Part shown: positions 1-12,184 of the stretch, piece after piece | Layout of the letters: every line of letters begins with the position of its first letter | How positions within the stretch are numbered: position 1 is the first letter of the stretch | Assembly (NCBI RefSeq): GCF_026151205.1 | Contig: NC_087076.1 | Location: 2,379,902-2,443,901 of the forward strand | Length of the DNA: 64,000 bases | Direction of reading: 5' to 3' | Source: Bolinopsis microptera | Lineage: Eukaryota > Ctenophora > Tentaculata > Lobata > Bolinopsidae | Position numbers and translations under genes: made by a program | The notes under the pieces: model-generated | Database searches by the model: none | What the model was told of the DNA's origin: nothing | The model's input: only the letters and a program-made list of their open reading frames with translations

Positions 1-366
1 GCCAGGGTATCAAGTCAATTAAGTCCACTATATCTTAGGGATAATCATCCTCCTCTATTCAGTATTCCTCTAAACGTGAACGTCTAAGTGAGATGTGATT
101 CAAATGCTGAACACTTTGCATTGAAATCAGATGACAAACAGTATGCGACATCTAAAAGAAATAATCAGACCGATAAGTGTACAGATAATTGTACACTGTA
201 CAGGGACCTGTACGGTAAATCAGGGTTTGCAGTAAACTGGGTTTGCGGTAAATTGGGCGCAGTAAATCGGGGTTTTGCTGTAATAATTATATATATATTC
301 TAGCTCAGTCCCATTCATTCCACATTCCCTCCTTCAATTCTCTAAATAATTATAGAATTATTAGGT
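1..366. other. Left edge, no gene recognised
   Basis: No convincing coding sequence. A pyrimidine-rich stretch around 310-350 followed by TTATAG just before 357 could be a splice acceptor for a 5' untranslated exon of the next gene, which starts at 367. Confidence 0.4.
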
Positions 367-642
367 ATGGCACAAGGTCTGAAGAAACACGGAAAAAGTC
401 AGTCAATCAAGAAGAAGAAAAAGCCTGCTATTCAGAAGGTCAAAAAAGGAGCTAGGACTTTTGCTCCAAAAAAGAATGCAAGACTTCTAGAACATGCAGT
501 GAAAAAGCAGATTGAGAAAGGAATAAATACCAATATTGAAGAAGCACTAAATAAAGCAATGGTTAACGATAACCATAAATTCAAAGTGGTCAAAAAGGCT
601 TTGGGCGAAGAATCAAAGAAATCTGTAACTTCCAAAAAATAA
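367..642 (+). CDS. C19orf53/UPF0390-like small basic protein
   Basis: Single-exon 91-residue protein, extremely rich in lysine. The opening MAQGLKKHGKSQS, the central block TFAPKKNARLLEHAVKKQIEKGI and the following helix match the small UPF0390 (DUF2462) family that includes human C19orf53. The human protein has a similar length (about 99 residues) and the same order of MAQG start, basic linker, APKK motif and amphipathic helix. The family is probably nuclear or nucleolar, with no firmly established biochemical role. The start is the first ATG after a possible acceptor (TTATAG, 33 bases upstream) and fits the family N-terminus. An AATAAA overlaps the stop codon (638-643). TAF8 follows on the same strand about 560 bases downstream. 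The family call is solid; the function is unknown. Confidence 0.85.
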   Translation: MAQGLKKHGKSQSIKKKKKPAIQKVKKGARTFAPKKNARLLEHAVKKQIEKGINTNIEEALNKAMVNDNHKFKVVKKALGEESKKSVTSKK

Positions 643-1154
643 ATTTTAGGCTGCTTACTATTTATTTGAAATTGGGGCTGTTTTGTAGGGTTGATGTTAA
701 CCTATTTATTCGATAAGTTAGCTATTAATTCTACACAATTTTTATGTGAATGGTAAATTCATTTCAAGTTGCTGTTGTTATGTGCATTTTTATCAAATTT
801 TTATCAAATATGATTCAACAGCTTCCACTAGAAGACTGCTTCAGTTCTCATTCCAGTAATTTTAAGGTTTCTGTGCCTTTATTTATGGTATTTACAGTTG
901 TTGGAAAAGTTCAATATAGCCAATTTTTCTAACAAGCTAGAACATATTATACTGTATTTATTGTTTTCAGTTGCAGGATTACTTGTCTAATTTATTTTCT
1001 TTCAAGATTCGTACAATTTCTCTTCCAGCTTGAATAAAAAATCTTGGTCCATTGTATGGATATCTTCAAATTCAAAATTATCTGTTCTAAATGATGAAAG
1101 ATTTTCAAGTTAGTAGTTTGTAATGTTTTTGCCAAGTTAACCTACCTTCTTCAG
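643..1154. other. Spacer between UPF0390-like gene and TAF8
   Basis: No protein-like frame is convincing here. It ends in a good splice acceptor (polypyrimidine stretch then TTCAG at 1150-1154) 50 bases before the TAF8 start, so part of it may be a 5' UTR intron or a trans-splice outron. Confidence 0.4.
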
Positions 1155-1204
1155 GACAATCAGGTTTGGACCTGTATGTAGAAATTGCAGTAATTCTAAC
1201 GAAG

Positions 1205-1930
1205 ATGCACCAAGTAAATAGAACTGATTCAAGTTCAACCAACCAGTTACTGCCTCTTTATCTTGACAAGTTTGTTGCACAAATTATCAGATCCTTTGGG
1301 TGGCAGGCTGTTGCTCCTGAATGCTTGTCTTTGCTCACTGATTTAGCAAAAGATCTGATTCTCAAGATTGGAACTAAAGCATCAGTCTTCGCTCATCATG
1401 CTGGAAGAGCCACACCCTCCTTCTACGATGTGCAGTGCAGTATTTCTGAGTGTGGAATTGACGTTAGGAATATTCACCTCACCAGAACACTACCAAGGGT
1501 GCCTAGTGTGGTGAATAAACCACCTGAAAAACCACCCACTATTTTGAAGATAACAAAACCTCTACCACAGCCCTCCTATATACCAGATCATTTGAACCAC
1601 GATTTTCCTCAGCCACACACCTACATAAAGACACCAACTTACTCAATGCCAGTTTCATCTTACTCAAGTTTGCGGGAGGCTCGGGCCCGGCAGAGAAATG
1701 AAGTGTTGAACAGTTTGAGCAGACAAGTTGTAAACTCCTGCACTTCTATTCAGCTCATACCCGGTCTAGAGGACTGTGCTTGGGCCACTCCTGAAACTAT
1801 AGACTCTTTAGACTACCTCATCACTCATCAGGACGATTTCAAAATGAAGAAGAAAAAACGTAGAGTTCAGTCTAACAATATATACCTCCAGCCTCCTAAA
1901 TGCTCGTGGGCTGGGTTATTTACCTCTTGA
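1205..1930 (+). CDS. TAF8: TAF8, TFIID subunit 8
   Basis: Intronless frame of 241 residues from the ATG at 1205. In human TFIID, TAF8 pairs through its histone fold with TAF10 and carries the conserved segment that contacts TAF2. Residues about 15-90 align with the Bromo_TP/histone-fold region (AQIIRSFGWQ, then LTDLAKDLILKIG, then AHHAGRATPSFYDV). A proline-rich linker follows, then the diagnostic TAF8 motif DFPQPHTYIKTPTY and the SLREARARQRNEV helix. The C-terminus is lysine/arginine-rich, as in human TAF8, but the whole protein is about 70 residues shorter than human. The frame is open upstream of the ATG to the acceptor at 1154, so an extra N-terminal exon is possible. I prefer 1205 because the histone fold starts shortly after it. 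Confidence 0.9.
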   Translation: MHQVNRTDSSSTNQLLPLYLDKFVAQIIRSFGWQAVAPECLSLLTDLAKDLILKIGTKASVFAHHAGRATPSFYDVQCSISECGIDVRNIHLTRTLPRVPSVVNKPPEKPPTILKITKPLPQPSYIPDHLNHDFPQPHTYIKTPTYSMPVSSYSSLREARARQRNEVLNSLSRQVVNSCTSIQLIPGLEDCAWATPETIDSLDYLITHQDDFKMKKKKRRVQSNNIYLQPPKCSWAGLFTS

Positions 1931-2153
1931 ACACCGAGCATAATTTCTGTGAATTTTACAGTGTTTCATATAAAGCCTTAGTGCTAGATATGGTATAATT
2001 AAATGTTGTCAAACATGTGTCACTTAGATTGGTAAATGTATTAGACGTTACCGCATTGTGTATTGACGTATTGACCAATCTTAAATCTGCAAAGCATTCT
2101 TCATTTTGGCTTTCTCTATTTATAGCATTATAACATTATATTATTTCTCTATT

Positions 2154-2159
2154 AATAAA
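2154..2159 (+). promoter_or_regulatory. Poly(A) signal of TAF8
   Basis: AATAAA 224 bases after the TAF8 stop, in an AT-rich 3' UTR-like stretch. It is the first canonical hexamer after the gene. Confidence 0.55.
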
Positions 2160-3871
2160 GTAGTTGTGATTTGCAACATGAGGATTGCAGACGATCAAAT
2201 CTTAAAGAACTCGAATTGTTGATGAGACTATTTACCGTATATTAACTCATAACTGCAAAATTTAAATAGTTTAAATCAATCCTCGAGAGAGACAGTTGAG
2301 GAAAACTGTTGGAATGTTGAGTATGATTTCTACTCGATTATATTTATCATAATATTATTGACATTATAACATCCCAGCAGTTGACCACAATTGATACCTC
2401 CTGCAGCTTTTAGTAATCAGTATATTATTTCCTTGTAGTTCAAACACACACAGTGTCACGCCGAACATTTTGTCGTCCTGCCTAAATAAGTATTTATTTG
2501 ATAGTGTCTATTGCATCCTTTCCAATTATGTAGTTTAAATTTTGATGGAGTTTTAAAGCTTATATAGCATAATGTGCTATTGCTGTTTTGCTTTCCCAAA
2601 AAAGAGAGAAATTCCACTCTTGAGGCTAGCCGGACCTTATTTAAAAAGGTTAAAATATATTTATTTCATAATAACATGGTTACCTCAATATTACTTAAAC
2701 TAAATGTTTCCAACATGAATCTTTATAAAGTCAAGAGATAGTTTCTCCACCAGTCAGACAAACTTTTCTCTTATTTCTCTAATTATGTATTGGCCCACCG
2801 TATTATTTGTAAAATATGCATATAGCCATAGAAACGACCGTCACTATTCTTTGTAACCATGCTCCTGTTCAGGTAATGATCTTGTGTCAGTTTTATAGAT
2901 GTTGACGGAGGTCAGGGATGCGAAATGCTAACTCAGTTTCAGGAATCTCTTCAAAGCCCGATCCAAAGGTATGCAATTGTAAATTATATTTTACAAGTTA
3001 ATGTTATTTGTAAATGCTCAAGATCGATATTCTACTTTTATAGAAATGGTATGAGTTTCTAAGATCGACTAAATAGCGTAATGTTGCGCGAATATATTTA
3101 GTGATCTGTGCGCTTTCAACTTTTAATTATATAGCTTACTGTGCTTCACAGTTTAAACTCTACCAAATATTGTACGATCAGAATTGAAAATAATTCCTTT
3201 CTCGGACTAGTAGAGGCAAACAATGTAATTAATTGCATTAAATTCAGTAATGGTTCTAATTGGGTGGCAGGGTTATTATAATCGTCTCACATGAAATTTG
3301 ATACGTGCAATTAGGCTGAAGTGAGCGTTTAACGAAATTGGAACACTAATAACATTTGAGGGCCAATGGAATATTAATGCAATAATTGTACCTTTATATA
3401 GGCCCTTTCTCTTCAGACATATCCTCTCTCGTCGAGTGGCCTAAAATCTGTAGCTTCCAACTTATTTGCGAACATTTGGTTCTTTTTAAGGTTAAATGAC
3501 TCGCGGGGCCAAACTAGGCTATATGTAAGGTGTTGAATTTAAATATTCCAGTCGATTAGTCTTCAATATTGACCTAGATTAGTAGATTTATGCTATGCTT
3601 TCCACGATTTATATAATTTCCGTGTTCGCAATTAAATGATGTATCATCTAAATAATTAGAGATTTGTAGATCATACCTATTTCTCGGAAATGATTTATTG
3701 AAATCCTGTTAATCCTCAGAATACGTCATTAGTTCAGTAGAATGTGCAATAGTTACCTTGTTTGGTTGAAGTGTAATTTTAGTGATTCATTTTAAGAGTT
3801 TGCAGAGCTTGCACTCACCAAGTTTAAAATGCAACATGATGGTTTCAATGATATTAAATTTCTTTAAAAAA
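2160..3871. other. Intergenic, nothing recognised
   Basis: AT-rich with stops in all frames. No RNA gene, repeat array or protein similarity was recognised. Confidence 0.4.
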
Positions 3872-4459
3872 ATGATAGTTGGTGACGAAGTGACAGTCTC
3901 CACTCAGTGTTTCAAAACAAATTAGTTGACGACGTTTCGGCAACATGCCTTTGTCACGGACAGGACGTTACAATAACTTACATAGCTGCAATTTACAATG
4001 TAAAAATAATCTATCAATACCATGAAATATTACAAAATTTCGTTACAAAAATCTATACAATCAACAAGCATTAACGTGAAATAACTACAAATTTATAACA
4101 GAAAATCTATACAATTCAAATATAACTGGCAATATCATGAAATAACAATAACAAATTTAAAAGAAACAAAAATAGAGCTACATTTTCTTTTAAAATTCGT
4201 AATTGTTATTTCATGATATTGCCAGTTATATTTGAATTGTATAGATTTTCTGCAATAAATTTGTAGTTGATTGTTTAGATTTTTGTAAAAAATGTTTGTA
4301 ATATTTCATGGTATTGATAGATTATTTTAACATTGTAAATTGCAGCTATGTAAGTTATTGTAACGTCCTGTCCGTGACAAAGGCATGTTGCCGAAACGTC
4401 GACAACTAACTTGTTTTGAAACACTGATTGGAGACTCTCACTTCGTCACCAACTATCAT
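3872..4459. mobile_element. Palindromic repeat element, Penelope-like terminus?
   Basis: A 588-bp near-palindrome. The left end ATGATAGTTGGTGACGAAG reappears inverted at the right end, and both arms of about 260 bases match over most of their length around a centre near 4180. Each arm carries CGTGACAAAGGCATGTTGCC then GAAACGTCG (right copy 4374-4403, left copy inverted near 3929-3959). A GGC..GCC stem followed by GAAAC is typical of the hammerhead-ribozyme ends of Penelope-like elements, but the CUGANGA box is altered to GUGACAA. No coding sequence. Target duplication not clear. Confidence 0.6.
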
Positions 4460-4727
4460 CAAAATATATGATCGACCCACTCATAAGAGCGAAGAAAGAT
4501 TACCGATATTAAATTTCATAAGAAGTTCACAATAGAGGAATTTGAATAAAACTCAGCGCTTTTTTCGTTATCAACAAAATTAAAGATATTCGGCTCTTTT
4601 ACATGCAATGGTAATTATTTTTAATCACATATCACCGCATTTTATGGCGATGAATGTCTAAAAGTTGCTACAAAACGTATTCTAAACGTCCTCTTTGTCA
4701 GACGTATAGGAGGGGGGGGGGGGGGGG

Positions 4728-6037
4728 CCAATGGCATAAATGGAGAAAATGGAGAATTACTCATAGGTTTTTCCATTTTCTCCATAGAAATAGTCTCCAT
4801 TTTATGCCATTTTATGCCATTTTATGCCATTGAAAACCTGAAAAATTTAGAATTTCGAGAAAAATTATTAAAAAAAAAGATATTTTCGGCCAATGATGAA
4901 CAGAGTATCATGAAACATGGAGAAAAGTGCTTTTTAGAAAAACTTTGAAAAATTTGACTTAAAAAATTTTCGGCCCGAGTAATTCTCGATACGTACCTCC
5001 CGTATCGAGAGCTCCCGATTCCGAGCTCGTGTTGCAAAGGCCAGGGGAGGCCTGCCTTCCGAGATCGCATTACTTCGAGTCCAAAATTGTGTATCGAGGG
5101 GAAGGTGTGGACTTCGAAAAACCGAAAAAATATTTTCGGCAAATAATGAACAGAGTAGCATGAAACCTGGAGAAAAGCGGTTTTCAGAAAAAATTTGAAA
5201 AAGTTTGACCGAAAAAATATTTTCGGCTTATAATGAACAAGGTAGCATGAAACGTGGAGAAAAGTGTTTTTCAGAAAAACTTTGAAAAATTTTGACTTAG
5301 AAAATTACCCCTCGGTACACAATTTTGGACTCGAGGCTTCCCCCTGGTAATGTGATCTCGGAAGGCAGGCCTCCCCTTTGCAACACGAGCTCGGAATCGG
5401 GAGCTCTCGATACGAGAGGTACGTATCGAGAATGACTCGGGCCGAAAATTTTCTAAGTCAAAATTTTTCAAAGTTTTTCTGAAAACCACTTTTCTCCACG
5501 TTTCATGCTACCCTCTTCATTATTAGCCGAAAATATTTTTTTGGTTTTTCGGTTTATCGAAGTCTGCACCTACCCCTCGATACACAAATTTGGACTCGAG
5601 GCTTCCCCCTGGTAATGCGATCTCGGAAGGCAGGTCTCCCCTTTGCAGTGCGAGCTTGTTTCGACTGTCGAGGATGTGGGTCTCACTTCTCAGTGCCTAT
5701 TACTCTCCCCTATTACTCACTCCTGCTGTAGCCTGTAGAAATAACTTTACACTAGGCTTGAGTAATTATGAGTTTGCCTGAAGTGTTCCTCTACTAACCT
5801 AGTATAAGCATCTAGTAGCCTACTATGAGCTTTCATAAGCTTGTTACGCCCCTAGTAAGCGTAAATAAACATGTTAGGATGTCCAATTTAGGTGTTAAAT
5901 GGTGTTAAAGATGAAATTTCGAAGACAAAATTCATGGCGTAAAATGGAGAAAATGGAGAATTACTCATGGGTTTTTCCATTTTCTCCATAGAAAAAGTCT
6001 CCATTTTATGCCATTTTATGCCATTTTATGCCATTGG
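4728..6037. mobile_element. Composite foldback element, CCAATGGCATAAA termini
   Basis: Begins CCAATGGCATAAA and ends with its inverse TTTATGCCATTGG-like sequence; outside lie a G run (4712-4727) and a C run (6038-6045). A block of about 95 bases containing AATGGAGAAAATGGAGAATTACTCA sits in the same orientation near both ends (about 4738-4830 and 5940-6030). Inside, a segment of about 150 bases (about 4960-5110) is repeated inverted at about 5305-5455, and part again directly at about 5570-5655. A smaller unit (ATTTTCGGC...GAACAGAGTA...CATGAAAC) recurs four times. No transposase frame, so probably non-autonomous. Superfamily unknown. Confidence 0.7.
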
Positions 6038-7512
6038 CCCCCCCCAGGAGGGGGGTGCCGGGGGGCACTTGTTAATGGGATGCTGTCTGTACCAGAAAAT
6101 TTAGAGCAGAAAGTTGATCTCTCTCTCTCTCTCTCAAACACTGCACGTGACCTGGGTTTATTGAGTTATTACACATTTTATTAGCAAAGAAGTGTGAATC
6201 CCATTTAGTGTCCTAACTCGACAAAATAATGTTAACTTGTAGTTTGCAATGGTCAGTGTTAACGACTACTCCCACGCAAATATCCTGACAGTGCAGGATA
6301 TTTGTAATGTCCTGAAGCTCCGTCCTAATATGCGTAATTCTCTGGAATATCGGAAATATTCTCACGAAATGAAATATTTATTATTAGTTTATATTTTATT
6401 CTATCCCAGCAACAATTTAATAACAAAAGCTAATGAAAGGTACATATTTTGAATCTCACGGAGTTATTTATTTTCAACCGTATATATCTTGCGTAGAATT
6501 TTTCGGAAGATGTAGCCATATTTATTAGAAAAGTATGATCGCTTAAATTCTTCCTCACGTTAGCTGATTATTCCTGGGACAGTCGTCTTACAATTAATCA
6601 GGATTGCTGCTGTGGATAGCTCAAATCTACATTTTCTAACAGCCTTGATCATATTCCCACAATTTACAAAACTGTTCAACGATATTCGGCTCACTCAGAT
6701 GGTGTTCTACATTTCGTGCCTTGCGTGAAATCACTAAAAGTAGGGTGGCCATGAAACTCTCAGTTTGTTACCTAAAATAATAATACTGCACTAAAATTTG
6801 AGATCTGGCGATTCGTAAAGTTACGTAAGAGCATTTAGTAACATTCTGTGCACACCTGTAGCACAGTATTAACTAGCACTATTTAGTCTATTTAGTCACT
6901 AACATCTTCAACATTTAGTCACTAACATCTTCAACATTTAGTCACTAACATCTTCAACATTTAGTCACTACAATCTTCATCATTTAGTCACTACAATCTT
7001 CAAAATTTAGTCACTAACATCTTCAACATTTAGTCACTACAATCTTTAATGATTGTACAATTTTGCAATAAAAATAAGGAAACACCCAACTTTGTAAAAG
7101 CGGGTCCTTTCAAACAAAAACCAGAAAACTAATAAAATTAAATCTCGCATTACAACACGGTAAATATCCCTGAGCTGTAATCATAGGTTCATCTCACGAC
7201 TGACCCCGACCCCTCATGACCCTCACCCTTCTCTCTCCCTCGCTCTCCCTCCCTCTCCCTCGCTCTCTCTCTTTCTTGTGATTAATGAGAGGTAGCAGGG
7301 AACACCTGGTTTTATACAGGACTCCTGGCTTGACAGAGTGTTGTTATCTTATACTACTGCTGCGTGCCTTGTACAGTCCAGCTTATTACTCATCCAGTTC
7401 GCTCGGTTCGATTCTTTTCTTTTTCTCGTACTTAGTACGCGCCACATGTTCTCTTTTCGTGGCTCACTTCTCTGTAGATGAGTGGTTAAGAAATGGTGCT
7501 TTGAGTGTTCAG
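6038..7512. other. Intergenic with minisatellite
   Basis: No gene recognised. Contains a CT microsatellite (about 6117-6135), the minisatellite at 6889-7050 and CT-rich runs at 7221-7275. A short ATGAAGAAGAATAAG followed by GTAAGA at 7513 looks like a donor after a mini-exon, but nothing confirms it. Confidence 0.35.
6889..7050 (+). repeat. Minisatellite, TTTAGTCACTAACATCTTCAACA unit
   Basis: About seven imperfect head-to-tail copies of a unit of roughly 20-22 bases, differing mainly by AACATC versus ACAATC. Confidence 0.8.
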
Positions 7513-7527
7513 CATGAAGAAGAATAA

Positions 7528-8540
7528 GGTAAGATTTATTTTGATATCCTACAACACTATATTAATTAACAGTGTCGTGTTTTTGCCGTGACGCAAGTAA
7601 CCAGGTAACAGCGCATTTAGTGTCATCAGAAGTCTCGTGAGGATTAACCGAACTTCTATTTAACCGGATTGTAATCGTCAGCATGGCATGATTATCCTGA
7701 AGTAGTCTTACATTTAGTATCTGGATTTTAAAAGATGTGATTCAGAGTAAGGCTTTAGTGGTAGGTCAGGTAGGGCTTTAGAAAGAAATAGCACCGTAAC
7801 CACCTACCACGTGATATTTAGAGAACTTGAAACGTATAATCTGAAATGGTGCGGTGTGAGAGTAGGTCCTTTAGTCATTACCCCAAACAGCCCGGCTACC
7901 TTCAGAGGGTACTGTAATTATGGAACGAGAAGACTAACGATCTTCATTGCTGGAACCACTATCTCTTATGCGCAGTTTGTCTGTTATTAAGGTTATTGCT
8001 AGTCTGCTATTAGGGGGACTGGATCATATTAAATGTATATAATATATTGTCCAGCCGAACTATTGAACCGTTTTTTAATGAAAGTAGTTTTCCAAAAGGC
8101 TGAAAAGCGCGTGGCTGGATCCTTTTATAGATTTAAACACACAAAGGTTTCCAGCTGTTCCTCGAGAACAGCATGCCGTCTGACAGAAGAATATAGTCGG
8201 CTCGCTTGTTGAGCACAAGGCAACCCAACAATGAAGTTTGTCGTGATTTTCGAGCGCTTTAAATTTGATTAATTCCTCTCTCGGACTCTGCTTTCATTAC
8301 TGGACTTGATACTCTGAAAAACTCGCTGCTTTCCCCTTAGGTAACTTCGTATTAGCGCTGTAGCATTGTTATCTAGGTTAACTTAGGTTATAGATGAGAT
8401 AGATCGTGTTATCGTTCAGGGAAACAGGTGACAGTAATTTGTATTATATTAGGTAAGATAGGTATTAGGTAAAGTAATCATGTTTGCACTTGCACTGTGC
8501 AGGCTCTCTCTCTCTGACGTAACTATGTTGTATATTACAG
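7528..8540. other. Intergenic, nothing recognised
   Basis: No coding or RNA gene seen; many stops in all frames. Confidence 0.35.
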
Positions 8541-9004
8541 CTTGTGTTAGGTAGGGGTGGGTGGGGTGGTGTAGCTTGTGTTAGGTGTGGTTGGGTGGGG
8601 TGGTGTAACTTGTGTTAGGTGTGGGTGGGTGGGTGGGGTGGTATAGTCTGTGTTAGGTAGGGGTGGGTGGGGTGGTATAGCTTGTGTTAGGTAGGGGTGG
8701 GTGGGGTGGTGTAGCTTGAATTGTGTTAGGTAGGGGTGGGTGGGGTGGTGTAATTTGTGTTAGGTAGGGGTGGTTAGGGTGGTGTAACTTGTGTTAGGTT
8801 TGGGTGGGTGGGGTGGTATAGCTTGTGTTAGGTAGGGGTGGGTGGGGTGGTGTAGCCTGTGTTAGGTAGGGGTGGGTGGGGTGGTGTAATTTGTGTTAGG
8901 TAGGGGTGGGTGGGCTGGTATAGCTTGAGTTAGGTAGGGTTGGGTTGGGTGGTGTAACTTGTGCAGTGTTAGGTAGGGGTGGGTGGGGTGGTATAGTCTG
9001 TGTA
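8541..9004 (+). repeat. G-rich minisatellite (GGTAGGGGTGGGTGGGGTGG core)
   Basis: About twelve to thirteen copies of a unit of roughly 34 bases. The plus strand is strongly G-rich with several runs of three to four G per unit, so G-quadruplex formation is plausible. Confidence 0.85.
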
Positions 9005-11635
9005 TGATGTCTAATGTCTATTGAGATAAGTTACAGAACGTGTAGATATCAATAACTCGTACCATGACTGAGGTACCCCGTACCAGATTTTTACGGCCGT
9101 ACTAAAGCACCATGACCCAAGTGCCACATTCGGACGAAATAATTTGAATAGTTTGGCCATGTGTGAGGCTGTAACAGCGCGCTAGCGGGCCTATTAACGT
9201 TTAACAGTAATGTGGTGTGATAAAGTTAAACTCCGTGCGTGTGTTACGGGATATTTGATGTGATACACTCTTTGTAGCGAGTAATTTGTCTGAACTCTTT
9301 GTTGTCATCTTGTGCGGATGTTTCATGTTTAATCTTATAGAATGTGGAGTTTTTGAAACCATTCTGTTTCCAACCTGGTTATTCGTAACATTTTTGATAC
9401 TACAGCTCGAAAGTTTCTGATAGAGTAAGGTTGTGTGGTTACTGGTTAACACTGTCTTGTAAATACTGTTACAGATAAATCAGGAAAGGTTCTAAATATT
9501 TCCGTAGTGTCGCAATAGTAATATTCAGAACACTCATACTAAAAGTATTTACGAACTGTCATAATTAAACTTTGCTTGCGCTGCCTGCTCGGTCGCATAA
9601 TATGTACTGCTACGCACTTCATAACCAAGTATTTTGGTAATTGGGTTAAATTGCTTTTTTGGGTTCTTGCGTCACCAGATCTTATGTATCCATTTTATTT
9701 CGATAATTTATCTTATAAAATATCAGGTTTGTCCCACTAGACCCAAAATGGTTACATTCAATCATCAGTATCTTTCAGAATAAAATTGCAAGTTTTGCAT
9801 TTTAGCGAGGAAAACTGTGAAGTGTGATGGTGAAAATATTTAATATTCTAATTAAAAGTTCACTAGAACCTTTATCACCCTCTGTATATAGGTCTGGTAT
9901 CCTAACAACCATCATTTAAAATTCTCCATATACTTAAGGAGTGATATTATAACTAGTGCTGGAGGCCGGTCCACCTGGCCCCAATAACCCGTCAACCTAG
10001 GATAAATGGTGACCGGTATATAATAAACCTTACAATAGCCATGAGGATGCATGGTATCGAGCAGCGTAACTGGGGCAACAATGGGTCTTGTCTCTTAAAA
10101 TATCAGAATTAGTGGTACCGATATATAATGAGGTCCTGGGACGGATTAACAAACAACACCCCTCACTGGGAAGCCTTGTCATTGTGCAGGTGTAATCAGT
10201 TCTTTCTTTGTCGTTCGTAGCTAGCTCTAAATGAATTCTAAATTTGAGGTGTATTCTGCTGTATTATTTTGTAACGGTATTATATTTGCTGAGTAAGTAA
10301 ACGTAAGTAAATTGTTCTGTTAGCAGTTAGACATAGTTTCTGCTCCCGGTGGGTGTACTGGTTATTCAAAATGTCCAGTAGTTATAGAATTACACTGGCT
10401 AACTATCCCTTCAAACGCAGGGTATTTAAAATCCTGAATATTGTAATGGCCGGGACCAGGCATACAGTTCAATAGCATGCTATCTAGTCGACTACCCCAG
10501 ACCTATTAAATCATGAAGCCAATATTATTATATAATATATGCTATATGCCACAATTATTATTATCATTTTATTCTACCGTTAGTTGGCCGTTTAATTTCA
10601 ATATAATTTCGTGTCACAACATTTGTGTCAGGACAATAATAATAATATGTCAAATATAGAGCTTGCACAGAATATTCATTATATTCTATTCAAGCTGATC
10701 AGACAAGCAAATATATTTGGCTGACTTGTTGTTCACATTTAATCAGCGGACTAGTTGTATAGTGTATACCCGGTATAACTCAAAAACAGCGCTCTTCTCA
10801 TTCGAACAGTTTTATTTTAATTTGGCAGTAAACAATGTTTCCTGGCTTTTCCCCCGTTTTAAGAGCCGTGTAATACTGGCTCACAGGAAACCGGCCCAGT
10901 ATTTATTATGGCATGTTATTATGGCATGGAATATGTTATTGTGGTATACAGATTGTAGCCGTTTGCAGTGCTCAATCCAATGATCGCTCTAAAAATCAAA
11001 GACTTCACTATCTCTTTAATATCACGTGGTATTACACGTGGGTATCTCTTGTCGTGCCAACTTAAACATAACCTGCTCTTTTGAAGGTACTCCTTATCGT
11101 GCTCTTAGTATACATTTTAAATTTGTCTCCGAAATTATGGCCATTTAAAATCCCAACATTCTTTTTGAATCACCCTGTATATTATTATATATACCAAGTC
11201 ATTTGTTTTAAGTATTGACGAGAATAAAGCTTTAAATTCTATCGATGGTATTGCTCCAGTTTCCGATTGATCTTTTGTTATCTTGGCAGTTTGTAATAAT
11301 TTGTTCTTTTTGATAATCTGCTTTCAGCATTAATCAAGTCTACCTTGATGAGCATTGAGCAACTATACTATTCCTAATTAGTGCTTCTAATTAAATTATG
11401 TAACGAGTCTATAACTTTATAACTCTAAAAGTAAGAAATAGAAATAATTATAAGAAAGATGCCAGTCCTTCACACAATATTTTCAGTGTTTGGTGATCAG
11501 TTAAAATATAGATTTTATTGATACGCCCACATTGGTCCCTCCTTTTTAAACATCTCACTCCTATCGGGTTACTGGATATGAGGCTACTCACAAAATAGTT
11601 TCACACCCTCAGACTTGTTATCTTCGTAGGGGGCT
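9005..11635. other. Intergenic, no gene recognised
   Basis: No coding sequence supported. The string GAATCACCCTGTATA near 11170 looks like an isolated right end of a mariner-type element, but no matching left end was seen. Confidence 0.35.
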
Positions 11636-12184
11636 GTGATCAGGATCAGGATGACCGCAGTGATCGACCGAGGGCAGGATTTGCGACCGAGACCGAGGAA
11701 GGCATATTGTAATTTAACCGAGGCCGAGGAGAACCGAGGTTTTGTTTTTCAACTGAGGCCGAGGAATTTTGGTACAAAAAAAAGTATTAATTGCATCAGA
11801 TATTTCGCTAACGATTAGGATGTACAATGAGGTAGAATTTCTCAGGATTGCCGTTTTATGTATATATATATATACATAATACATAATAAGTATGCAAATT
11901 TTCATTTCAATATATTTTGCCTGGGATGAAGGCGAGTTATCACAAAAAGACGTTAGTGAACCAGGTTTCTGACTGTACAAAATCCTCGGTCAAATCCTTG
12001 GTTAAATCTTTAAATTTTGCCGAGGCCGAGGAATGGCAATTCGATTTTTTACCGAGGCCGAGGCAAACCGTTAACTGAGGAATCATTCTTCTGACCAAGG
12101 CCGAGGAAAAATCGTCATTCCTCGGTAAAACCGAGGCCGAAGCCGAGGACTCGGTCGATCACCGGATCACTGGACGATGATCAC
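11636..12184. mobile_element. Non-autonomous element rich in CCGAGGCCGAGG
   Basis: The ends share GTGATCGACCGAG in inverted orientation (about 11661-11673 and 12149-12161), preceded by CAGTGATC-like outer bases on both sides as in hAT ends. Between them ACCGAGGCCGAGG recurs many times in both orientations, with an AT-rich core holding a TA microsatellite. No transposase and no clear target duplication, so the limits are approximate. Confidence 0.55.

Noticed and set aside
2886-2969. Possible exon between TTTATAG and CCAAAG|GTATGC
   Set aside because: Stops interrupt the plausible frames and no partner exon was found.
7285-7527. 80-codon frame
   Set aside because: Low-complexity Leu/Ser/Tyr run with no similarity or splice support, in CT-rich DNA.
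11160-11180. Mariner-like right end GAATCACCCTGTA
   Set aside because: No matching left end or TA-bounded pair nearby.
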